Below, piece after piece: positions 24,772-34,840 of a stretch of 64,000 bases of DNA. The DNA is taken from assembly GCA_950295325.1 (NCBI GenBank), contig OX485806.1, forward strand, positions 44,263,169 through 44,327,168. Direction: 5' to 3'. The notes below the pieces were generated by a model. It was given only the letters and a program-made list of their open reading frames with translations, did not search any database and was not told the origin of the DNA. Each line of letters opens with the position of its first letter. Position 1 is the stretch's first letter. The translations under genes and the position numbers were made by a program. The DNA is from Polytrichum commune. Lineage: Eukaryota; Streptophyta; Polytrichopsida; Polytrichales; Polytrichaceae.

Positions 24772-25842
24772 CTCGGCCATTTTTGGATATCCTAAGGGCA
24801 CGTGTACGAGCTAGGGGAAGAGGCCTCGGATCCGCGGCCTCTTTCGTTTGTTGATTTGGGATTGAAAATTTTAGAATGTTATGTGCACATTTGTTTGCTC
24901 TCGGCCATTTTTGGATTTCATAAGGGCACATGTACGAGGTAGGGGAAGAGGCCTCGGATCCGCGGCGTCTTTTGTTTGTTGATTTGGGCTTCAAAATTTC
25001 AGAATGTTATGTGTAGATTTGTTTGCTCTCGGCCATTTCTGGATTTCCTAAAGGCACATGTACGAGCTAGGAGAAGAGGCCTCGGATCCGAGGCCTCTTT
25101 TGTTTGTAAGTTTGTGCTTGAAATTTGAGAATGTTATGTGCACATTTGTTTGCTCTTGGCCATTTTTGGATTTCCTAAGGGCACATGCACAAGCTAGGGG
25201 AGGAGGCCTCGGATCCGAGGCCTCTTTTGTTTGTATGTTTGTGTTTGAAATTTGAGAATGTTATGTGCACATTTGTTTGCTTTCGGCCATTTTTGGATTT
25301 CCTAAGGGCACATGTACGAGCTACGGGGAAAGGCCTCGGAAACGCGGCCTCTTTTCTTTGTTGATTTGGGATTCAAAATTTCAGAATGTTATGTGCACAT
25401 TTGTTTGCTCTCGGCCATTTTTGGATTTCCTAAGAGCACATGTACGAGCTAGGGGAAGAGGCCTCGGAACCGCGGCTTGTTTTGTTTGTTGATTTGGGAT
25501 TGAAAATTTCAGAATGTTATTTGCACATTTGTTTGTTCCTCGGCCATTTTTGGAATTCATAAGGGCACATGTACGAGCTAGGGGAGAAGGCCTCGGATCT
25601 GAGGCCTCTTTTGTTTGTTGATTTGTGATTCAAAATTTCATAATGTTATGTGCACATTTGTTTGCTCTCGGCTATTTTTGGATTTCTTAAGGGCACATGT
25701 ACGAGCTAGGGGAAGAGGCCTCGGATCCGAGGCCTTTTTTGTTTGTAAGTTTGTGCTTGAAATTTGAGAATGTTATGTGCACATTTGTTTGCTCTCGGCC
25801 ATTTCTCAATTTCCTAAGGGCACATGTACGACCTAGGGGAAG
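24772..25842 (+). repeat. Tandem array, block 2
   Basis: About eight and a half further 127-bp-type units of the same family, with the same palindrome (some copies mutated to GGATCCGCGGCC or GGAACCGCGGC). The first unit here shares private variants with the last unit before the insert (GATATCC, GCACGTGTACG, CTTTCG, ATTTTAGAATG). The block ends at the 8-bp target site of the next insertion. Confidence 0.93.
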
Positions 25843-26472
25843 CACGGGTAGATCACTCTAAGTCATTTTTGTGCACCACGTGCGGGTGGGGATTTTTGTT
25901 TTGGGGCTATTTACCTTCAAGGGCTGAATTAAAGCCTCCCTATAATTACTTAAATTTCAAAAATGGCCCATTTGTTTACACCCTTCCATTACTTATATTG
26001 TCCAAGTCACTGCAATTTTTTGTACTCTATATTCATTTTAAGTAATAAAAGCTAATCTACTTCCTAACGCAATTGACGAGTGTTGAGGGAAAGCATGGAA
26101 ACAAAGAAGGGTGCAAACATTAATAGCATTGAAACAAAGTTATGAAGAAAACACATAGGAGACCATAGCAAAGTAATACCATTGCAAACACTATTATGAT
26201 AAAAACACATAGGAGATGCTAGCACAAATACCACATACGACATGCCAGCAACATACCTTCTAGGATCCTTATCTTCAGCCCCTATATTAATTTTACAAAT
26301 AAATAATGGCCCACGTTTTATGTCCATCTAACTTACTTATAATGGGATTGTCTACATTTAATGGCCCCTTCATTATTTGGAATTCCTTTATAATTTTTAT
26401 TTCAAATCATTTTAATCCTCTCTATATTATGCCGCACGTCGTTTTTAAAATGCACTAAGTGATCTACCCGTG
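25843..26472. mobile_element. Non-autonomous DNA transposon, hAT-like (8-bp target duplication)
   Basis: A 630-bp element with terminal inverted repeats of about 40 bp. The left end begins CACGGGTAGATCACT, and the right end reads the same in reverse complement before diverging to TAGTGCATTTT. It is flanked on both sides by AGGGGAAG (25835-25842 and 26473-26480), a perfect 8-bp target duplication of array sequence. An 8-bp duplication is typical of hAT elements. The terminus CACGGG is not the most common hAT end, so the superfamily is tentative. There is no transposase, so it must be mobilised in trans. Confidence 0.85.
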
Positions 26473-26779
26473 AGGGGAAGAGGGCTCGAATCGGAGGCCT
26501 TTTTTGTTTGTATGTTTATGCTTGAAATTTGAGAATGTTATGTGCACATTTGTTTGCTCTCGGCCATTTTTGGATTTCCTAAGGGCACATGTAGGAGCTA
26601 GGGGAAGATACCTCGGATCCGAGGCCTTTTTTGTTTGTAAGTTTGTGCTTTAAATTTGAGAATGTTATGTGCACATTTGTTTGCTCTCGACCATTTCTGG
26701 ATTTCCTAAGGGCATATGTATGAGATAGGGGAAGAGGCTCGGATCCAAGGCCTCTTTTGTTTGTTGATTTGGGATTGAA
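26473..26779 (+). repeat. Tandem array, block 3 (right edge)
   Basis: Two and a half units of the 127-bp family, diverged (TCGAATCGGAGGCC, GGCTCGGATCCAAGG). The array ends at GATTTGGGATTGAA (about 26779), where a coding-like frame begins at once. The array edge therefore coincides with truncation of the following gene remnant. Confidence 0.9.
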
Positions 26780-28247
26780 GGCACCAAACGGAAAGGGCTG
26801 AGCAAAGAATATCGCCACGCAAGCCTCTTCCCACATTGTCACTCGGTCTACTTCAAGGACCCCTACTCAGCCACCCACCTTCCTATAGAGTTCATCTTGT
26901 ATGCCGTCCATTTCTCCATCTGCTGCTCCTTTGGTACTATCTCAGCTTTTCGTCCACAAACTATTGCTATTCTTTCTCACAGTGGCATTTCTCTTCTTTC
27001 TTTGCCACGGAAGAAGAAGGCGGCGCTCTTGGATATGAGTGCCACCTCTTTGAAGTCGCCTACTTCACTTGTCCTAATAAAAAATATGAAAATAATGCAA
27101 CTCATGCTGCATTCTGAGCTTGCAGGAAGTCCCCTCCCAACGTATACCCGCATCTAGGAGTTCATCGCCAAGATTTGTATTTTTCCCTTCGTCATTTTTC
27201 AGGCTCCTTTCCTTTTGGTTTGCTCCTCTTTTTCCTTGCTCTTGTTTTCTCATGAAGTTTTAATTGCAGGTTGGGGCAGGTCGTTCCCGTGTGAACACCT
27301 TGACTACAACTCACAAGGGCCTCGATTTGCTCTTCGCAGACATTCCCGAGAATTTGCCGGTGCCCAACATCTCCACCAATGTTCCTGCTTGGAACAAGCT
27401 CCATGAATCATATTGTGAGTGTTTTTTGCATTTGCGAAATATAACCTCTATGATCATGGTGTCCTTGTCATTGCCCATTGTGCGAGTGCCACTGTTTCTA
27501 GGATTGTTTTCGATTGGGCACACACTTATGATTTCTACGTCGGTGAAGAGTGGTTTGGTATGAATGATTTGGACCTCCAATCCCTTGTGGTCCCCTTTGG
27601 AGTGCTAAGGAACTCTCTGTCTCTTACTACGCTTATGTATTGTGTTTTATTTCACTTCTTCCGAGTCTTATGAAATTGTTTTAATTTTCTCAGACTTGGA
27701 AATTCAGTATCAAGGTTCTTGTTTGTATTAACTCTATTCTCAGGGTGCGTAAGGAGGCCATGCAAGAATATGGTTACAACCTCCAGCGAGATGGATGGTT
27801 GAATGCCTTTACTGATGAGAAGAGCCAGGCGATGCGCACTGATGGGATATCTTGGAGAGGTGCTCGTGAAAAGCATCATGTTTTCTTCTCTATCCTCCTT
27901 GCTACTCTCACAGACAAGAATGATGTTATTATGGATTGGCAGTGTGATGTAGGTACGCATTCTCTTTCAGCATCATTCTTATTTTGAATTTTCCGTTATT
28001 TTTTGCTTCACTAGTTTTCATACTAACATTTTCCTTTTTTTGCTTTAGGTGGTTCGATTACAGCATGTTGCTCACTTGAGCGGCATATTGTGGCCCTTGA
28101 GAATGACCCCATCATTTTCAATGCAATCTTATTTCCCATGTGCGATCCCCAGCCTGCGCGTACTCCCCGCTTAGTTGCTTAAATTTGCTAGACATAGAGG
28201 CCGAGGAGGGCGACGATAGTGATAGTCATGGTAGTGCACGTAGTTAA
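26780..28247 (+). pseudogene. Beta-class (N6-adenine/N4-cytosine-like) DNA methyltransferase remnant
   Basis: Spliced and partly broken. A frame open from 26780 (HLPIEFILYAVHF...) is truncated on its left by the array. From about 27271 the translation gives GLDLLFADIPENLPV, at the place of a DPPY catalytic motif IV (here DIPE). After a frameshift in a T6 run (27422-27427) comes NLYDHGVLVIAHCAS...EEWFGMNDLDLQS. After a likely intron (about 27607-27754) comes NLQRDGWLNAFTDE, then SWRGAREKHHVFFSILL and DVIMDWQCDV. A GT-AG intron (27954-28048) joins this to GGSITACCSLERHIVALEND, followed by PIIFNAIL. This last part is motif I (usual form D-F-G-S-G-T-T...R...E.D). Motif IV before motif I is the beta-class order. 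A stop occurs at 28180, and another frame gives an acidic tail to 28247. Key residues are altered (DIPE for DPPY, WQCDVGGS for PFAGSGTT), so activity is doubtful. No host context; probably from a mobile element. Confidence 0.55.
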
Positions 28248-28309
28248 TTACGCCTTGTGCATTTAGAAACTCTATCCCATATGTATTGTTTTTTTTAAAT
28301 ATTTTCTAA

Positions 28310-28970
28310 GTTCATGCACCACATGAACCATATTAACCTTCGCCATGCACCACATTGAAGACTGAGGCATCACCCTCTCGTCTCCAACACGACACAATGA
28401 CTAGGGAATTATCCTCTACAACGGATAACGACAAAAATAATTACTAAAATTCTTCCTTAATTAATTATCAAATTCACTTTAAAGAATGTCATAACTTGAG
28501 CTATTCGTGCTCCCCCTGTAAGTTAGCACTCACCCTCGACCGTGATTCAACTTGACTTCAACCCTTGCAATTATCAAATGACAACTTCTAACTCTAGAAC
28601 ATTGAATGCACAACACCCCAACTTGGAAACTTACCCCAGAATGAGTGTCAAAATTGAATCTTCCTAAAATTAATTATCCCTCTAAAATTTAGTGAACAAG
28701 TAGTTGCACTATTAATGTGATATCCTTATGCCATCCCAAGAAGATTTAGGACATTACCTCAAGCCGCGCTCATTCCTCAAGAAAAAAATACCCAAATGAA
28801 ATTGCAATTCATTCCAAAGAAAGAAGTGAAATCCAACTAACTTAGCCAATGACAAAAATCAAAACCCAAATGAGGTACCTCGCCTCAAGTGCTCCTTCCT
28901 CACCTTCAAGTTTGTGCCTCCAATATTCGATTTCCTAATCCCGCTTCACTCCCGGCGGACGCACCATTTA
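28310..28970 (-). mobile_element. Family B leader with primer binding site, truncated
   Basis: Minus-strand continuation of the LTR that begins at 28971. It starts with the same primer-binding-site sequence as the other family B copies and matches the leaders at 34010-34840 (minus) and 62122-62760 (plus), for example GACTGAGGCATCACC. It stops near 28310, next to the methyltransferase remnant, so gag and pol of this copy are lost. Confidence 0.8.
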
Positions 28971-31200
28971 TGTAAGCCCTAAACCTCCACCCTTGTGCGT
29001 CGTAGTCCAGGTAAATGTCTAGGGCCCACATGCATTCAATTAATTTCCTCTAGCCATGTGATACGATATCCCATGCTTCAACAATGTAAACTACAAACAC
29101 ACCAACCTTTATTCAAAGATACCCGGTGACAAGTATTTAGAAATACTCTCTCCCAAGTGATCCACATTTGCACACCACGGCTCACTTTATCACTTAAGTC
29201 AATGCCTACCTCACCATTTTAGTATTGTTTGAATGGCCTTTAAGCAATGCCACAATTGTGATGATTACACAATGCCAAGTACCCTACTTAAACTATCTTC
29301 TAATCAAGTAGTTCCTAAATCCACACTTGAGATCTAACCTACCCCTCAAAATCTCAAGCCCACATCCCCTAATCTGCTTAAATCCCACTTCCCTTGACCC
29401 CCTGTAAGTGCCCCCGATCGGCAGTCACCTCCTTGCACGAGCAGTTACCCCTTCGGTCAAGACAGGGTGGCCTACACCCGGAAACTCCTCATTTTCCCCA
29501 CTTGGTGGCCGCCTGATCTCCTAGCTCCCAGCATTGCTTGCCTTCCTGATTCAACCGGCTACTGCGGCTGAGGATTGGCCAATGCCGTAAATCCTTCCCT
29601 CACATCCAGCCCACTCACACCAGGGTCGTTCACTTCAGTATGTGCTGGCTTCCTAACCTTCCTCAAAGTCGCAGCTGCCCTCCAAGCGTTCTTGCCGGGC
29701 TACATTCATCATTCAATTTTTTCCTGCAGATCCGATTTGAGAGCGCAGCCTCTTGAATCTTTCCTGAACAACCATCATCGTTCCACCTCCAGAAATGTGG
29801 TTGGACACCCCCGCAGTAGTACTCACTCGAAAACTCGGATCAAAATGAGAGGATGAAATTAGCTTGCGGCAATGGCAGTTCATTCGCTTGCCGAAATGCC
29901 ACAGTGTGGTACTTTTGGGCCACCCCCTTTCGAGGGAGCCTAAAAGTATCACACAAGCCCTTCGGTGAAGGTGGCCTGCATTTGCAGGCACCCAAGCCGA
30001 ACCCGGATGATAGGTGTATAACGTGAGTAGTTAGATTTTTAAGGGAGATTAAATATGCGTCGTAGTACCTCCGGAGGTTAGGCCTTAGTTTTTTACTAGT
30101 GTGGCTTTAAACTCCACTAACCAATTTCATATCTAGTTCTAACCTTAACTTACAACCTATTCTACGCGCAGACGCACCAGCCTTGAAACCAAGGCAATCC
30201 TAATTTGTGAATTGGGATGGTTCTGATACACCCAACCGGGTGTGACTCATACCACCCCAACTCAACGAACGGAATAACGACAATTTGATGGACCATTCAA
30301 TTCTTCCTATTTCTTTATTTAGTTCTATTTAGTTTTCTAAGCGGGGGAACTTGGCCTAAGTCCCACCCTTCACACAAATTCCTTCTTAATTACTTACTTT
30401 TGTTTGCACGTCCTAACTTACTACATTAACATATTAGGCATCACCCCTTACCTCGGGTCTCTTGCCAACAAGGGTTTACGATTTATTTTGTATGTTTTGA
30501 TTGTTAAATGTGTTTACACTGGATAGACCACGAAATGCAACTCAATGGGACCAGGGTGACGGGCGACCTGTAGGTTCAACCTGTTGCGCAATCTTCATAA
30601 ATTGGGGCCATTACTCCCAATCTATGGGGCCAACAACATAATAGTGGATTCGCGGGTCATTAACCCCACCTTTCCACCAACAACATTCAGAGTGGTCGTG
30701 TCGGTGATTAATCCGACTTACCACACACGAAACTTGCTAATAAATGAAGCTACTACCACAAAACATACCAAGGGCCCCGAAAACAATGGAATTGGGTACT
30801 CCCTTGGCGGTCAAGTGGTCAAGCCACTTGACCTTACGAGATAGGTTAGTGGGTTTAGAGATGCGTACCTTAGCCGTGCTCCCTCCAATCCTAAATGGAA
30901 GGCTTAAGGTTAGTTAATTTACCTCAATTTTCCTCGGTTGATTTGGGCTTGATGTAGGCCGAGCCGCTACCTCCTTCCTTGCTCCACTTTCCGAGCGTCG
31001 ACCTTGCCTCCTTCTTTGTAACTAGTTTGGTAGTAAGCGTACCTTAGTTAACAATTAAAATATAAAGTGTTATTCTGCCCTGTAATTTAATCCTAAGCAT
31101 AATATTTATACTTAGTGCACCAAATTATCTTTCCAATGATCTAAAAATCACTCTAATCGGATAAGAAATGCAAAAGTTATGAGGGTTGGAAGTGTGAGGT

Positions 31201-31910
31201 CGATTCAACCGACCCTTCCAACCCACCTATCTACCTTCTAACTTCAAGAATTCATAGCACATTCCTTACTACTTGGATCTAGGCTTTCCTTATACCATTG
31301 GAAAGCTATGAACAAGCTCTAACTAGAAAAATTATGACATCAGCAGGTTAAGCTAATAGAAATTCAGCAGACTCCTTGTAACACAGCAGTCAATCAAGAA
31401 GGCTTAAACTATGTATCTCGCCTTCAACAATTCATATCTAATTCAAATCTTAGTCAAATCAAACGTTCTATATGACCCGGGAGAGATATTAAAAAGATGT
31501 ATTTGATAAAAATATGTGATTAGAAAGGTAAGCCGAAGTGAACCCAGCAGGTCCTCTGTAATGCAGCAGTCAACCAAAAGTTCTCAAACTATGTGTCCCA
31601 TCTTTCACAATTCATATCTAATTCAAATCATGCTCAAATCAAATGTTCTAAGCCATTTTGGAAAGCTACACAAAAGTTCTACTTGGGAAAAATATAATTT
31701 CTTGGAATTAAAATTCCTATTGGGCTCGCAGGTCTGATCCAGCAGCCGCTACCCACAAGACCACCCAGTTTTTCTACTCCATCTTTGAAAATCCATAACT
31801 AATTGTCATCTCAACCAAATCACAAATGGGAAACGGCTATGGATAGCTATATGAAATCTCTCTAAGAGAAAAATGATAAGTATCTTGTTCTAGCTTTTGA
31901 ACTAAGCCTT
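31201..31910 (+). repeat. Four 180-bp tandem repeats inside family C
   Basis: Successive units start about 180 bp apart. The shared core AATTCATATCTAATTCAAATC or a variant falls at about 31248, 31428, 31608 and 31788, followed by GAAAGCTA-type and CAGCAG-containing segments. The minus-strand copy 2 shows the same spacing (cores near 39727 and 39907). The units have diverged from each other but keep their length, so the repetition predates the two insertions. Confidence 0.8.
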
Positions 31911-32480
31911 CAGGGCATTGGCAGATGAGGTCTATAATGCCTCTACTCAAAACTCTACCATCCAACCTACCTCTACAAAAGAAGGAATAATTTTGTTGGT
32001 GTGTTAATAAACACACAACCTAACTAGGAGAGAGAGAGTAGAGGAGGTTCTCAAGCCTTTCTTTTAGACCATTGAGAATACATGCTAAAGGATTTTTTCC
32101 TAACTACATTGAAGCAGGGCTTCGCCCAAAAACTAGAGAAAGAGAGAGAGCTACAAGGTGGAAGGAGGGGTTTTTAAACCCTCTCACAAAAGGGTTGGAC
32201 CCCTCTTCCACCGGATCCATTTTTCAAACCCTTTCCCGAAATTTTGGCTCGGGGGTTTTCCCGGTTGAGGTTGCCACCCTCTCGCCGAGGTGGCTCCGAC
32301 AAAAAACCTTTAGAAATCTTTCTAATTTTTCCGCCATCGAGTTGGCAAGGGGGCAAGTGGGCAAGTATCCCCCTTGCTCTCTTTCTTTTTTGTCTTCAAA
32401 ATTCTTCACGCCGATTTTATCTTCTTACGTAAAACACCTCCAATAGTTTTGTGTGCCTCACACTAACTAATAAACTAACA

Positions 32481-32546
32481 CTTGCTTAACTAGCATCTAC
32501 TAACATTTGCTTAATAACTAGCATCTACTAATATTTGCTTAGCTAG
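32481..32546 (+). repeat. Short variable-number repeat (CTAGCATCTACTAA) in family C
   Basis: Units containing CTAGCATCTACTAA and ATTTGCTTA are repeated two to three times here, about four times in copy 2 (38760-38875) and about once in copy 3 (near 42655-42680). Copy number therefore differs between family members. Confidence 0.75.
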
Positions 32547-33226
32547 TTGTTTTTACTAGCTAGCACATTTTTTCTACTTTGCTATCTTCTAGCACTACTT
32601 AGTTTCATTTTGACCTTCCTTCTTCTAGGCTAAATGCTAAATGAACTAATTTTTCCTAAATTTCCTATCAATTCTAACTTTTAATGCTAACATTCTAACT
32701 AAAAGTGATCCCGCAGAGTGGTGGACCACTCAAAGGGTTCACACACAGTCAAAGCAAGAGAGAAAGACAAAAAATGACAATTCGGTGTAGTCAATTGAAT
32801 ACAATGCTTGTGAGCACAACGATTCAAAGTTTTTGCTGGCCTTGTACTACTGATGTCATGGCATCGGCTCAGTGCTCGGTTTTGGGTACCTTATCCAAAG
32901 TCAAACCCCCACCCCTTTCCTAAACTAACCATACTTGAGCCTTAATCAAACAATAACCCTAGCCTGGGCCTTTACTTGCAAAGCCTTAAGCCAAAATTTA
33001 AATCCCTTAACTTTAAGCCTCCTTCTCCCACAATTAAATCCTTAACACCCCCCTTCGAACTTAATGCTCTAACATACTTCCTAATCTAATGTCTAACTTC
33101 AAATGCAAGTTTTAAACTATGCTTCACTTTTTTAATCCTTTTAAATATTTAAACAACCATCAAAATCCGAGTTTTTGACAGCTTCCAAGGGTAAGGAGCG
33201 CATGTGGGCACCAATTTGGGCTCACA

Positions 33227-34840
33227 ATCCTAATGCCGAAATCTTTTCTTCCCTTCCTTGCTTCAATGAGGCCAATGCCCGCAAAGCCGTGCTTTGGCGA
33301 CTTCCGGCCTAAATTCATTCAAAAACTCCCTTTGCAATTGCTCCCATTTTCTAAAATCTCCCTCGGCATGGTCTTTATACCACTCATAAGCCTCACCCTC
33401 TAGAGTGGTAGGGAACCAAACCAACGAATGTCCTGGATTAGTTACAAGAGAACTAGCCAACCTCTCAATGTACCTCTCCATGTGCCTAGATGGATCCTCA
33501 TCTTTAGTTCCATAAAACTTAGGGAGATGAGATGGCATGTCCACCGCTGCTAAATTTTGTAGAACCACAATTGGTAGACCTCTCGGTCTAACCAATGGAT
33601 CAATGGGATCAACTAGTGGTATGGGCGGGTCTCCACCTCCCTCCTGAGCCATGGTGACTGGTGTATCCACTCCTATGTTCCTATCAATTTCTATTGAAAT
33701 ATCTTCCCTAAGTGTATTAGTCTCTGATGATATCTCGTCACCCAACTTAGAAGGAGTTGCCTCGTTTTGAAGTTGAGCCTCTACTTCTACTGTTCCTAAC
33801 AATGGGCTAACACTAGGCTCCACATTCAAACAACTTTCTAATCTAACTCCAACTTCTTCCATAACTTCACTAACCCTAGATAATATTTTCTTACGTGTAA
33901 ATTTGTGTACTCCTAATTCCAACCTTGGTTTTTGAGATCGAGTCTTACCTTGCATTCCCCGAGGAATCGATCAACCCTCGCTTGACCAAACATACCCCTT
34001 GCTACCTTCATTCATTAATGTTTTTACTTTTCTTGGTGTTATTTAAAATTCAGGAGGTGAGGAAAGAGAACCTGCAAGCCCACTTCAGTGAAAAATCCCA
34101 AACATGGGATAAGCATGTTCATGCCAATTCTTAGTCAAGCCGGAGAATCATCTCTGCATTCTTCCTTAAATTGGCACTCATCACAATACCAATAGTGAGG
34201 GGCTGACCTTCGTCATGCACCACATTAAAGACTGAGGCATCACCCTCTCGTCTCCAATATAATGCGATGACTAGAGAATTACCCTCTACAACGGATAATG
34301 ATAAAGACAAGTACTAAAATCCTTCCTTAATTAATTAGCAATTTCACTTTGAAGAATGTCATACTTCAAGCAATTCGTTTCCCCCTGCACGTTAGCATTT
34401 ACCCTCGATCGTGACTCAATGTGACATCAACATAACAACTTTAAACTAAAAATTCTAATTTAAAACATCAAATACAAAATCCCCTAACTTGGAGACTCAC
34501 CCAAAGGTGAGTGTCAAAGTTGACTCTTCCTAGATTTAATTATCCCTCTAAGATTTAGTGAACTAATGCTTGTAAGATTAATGTTATGTCCTTATGCCAT
34601 TCTCAAGAAAGTTTAGGAAATTACCTTAAGCCATGCTCCTTCCTCAAAACAAAATGCATAAATGAAAATGCAATTCATTCCAAAGAAAGAATTGAAATAC
34701 CACTAATCTTATAAACACAAAAATTCAAAACCAATGTGAAACACTTACCACGCACCAAGTGTTCCTTCCTCTCTTTCAAGTGTGTGCCTCCAAGTCTTGA
34801 TCCTTTAATCTCGCTTCACTCCCGGCGGACGCACCATTTA
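33227..34840 (-). pseudogene. Family B leader and gag, cut by an LTR insertion
   Basis: Minus strand. After the primer binding site (34823-34840) comes a leader of about 0.9 kb. An open gag frame runs from 33955 to 33263 (230 residues). The retrotransposon-gag region shows MPSHLPKFYGTKDEDPSRHM, SLVWFPTTLEGEAYEWYKD and LQREFLNEFRPEV, the capsid-like domain common to plant Ty3/gypsy Gag. It assembles the particle that carries element RNA. The frame shifts after FRPEVAKA, and the gene is interrupted at 33227 by another family B LTR, so the C-terminal half and pol are absent. The same Gag is seen in plus orientation at 63221-63877. Confidence 0.9.
34823..34840 (-). promoter_or_regulatory. Primer binding site of family B
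   Basis: On the minus strand, four bases after the LTR end at 34841, the sequence TGGTGCGTCCGCCGGGA appears. It is complementary to a tRNA-like 3' end finishing in GGACGCACCA. The same sequence follows the LTRs at 28971 and 62121. I could not assign the tRNA with confidence. Confidence 0.75.

Larger units (their letters stand above)
29905..32743 (+). mobile_element. Family C element (long solo LTR or LARD-like), copy 1
   Basis: 2839 bp beginning TGTGGTACTTTTGGGCC and ending AAGGGTTCACA, flanked by a perfect 5-bp duplication CACAG (29900-29904 and 32744-32748). The TG/CA ends and 5-bp duplication identify an LTR-retrotransposon product. With no gag or pol inside, it is either a solo LTR of an element with very long LTRs or a non-coding derivative. 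A second copy in opposite orientation is at 38555-41274 and a partial one at 42058-42886. A frame at 30584-30844 is shared with copy 2 but is unlike any known protein. Internal repeats are listed separately. Confidence 0.88.
28971..33226 (-). mobile_element. 5' LTR of a family B element, interrupted by a family C element
   Basis: On the minus strand this starts TGTGAGCCCAAATTGG at 33226 and ends GGGCTTACA at 28971, directly before the primer binding site of 28310-28970. Without the family C insertion (29905-32743 plus its 5-bp duplication) the LTR is about 1.41 kb. The host at 33227 is the gag gene of another family B copy, so this element inserted in a relative's gag. Confidence 0.82.

Noticed and set aside
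22424-24890. 119-bp flanking repeats as a target site duplication
   Set aside because: Far too long for any transposon target duplication; adjacent similar units are natural in a tandem array.
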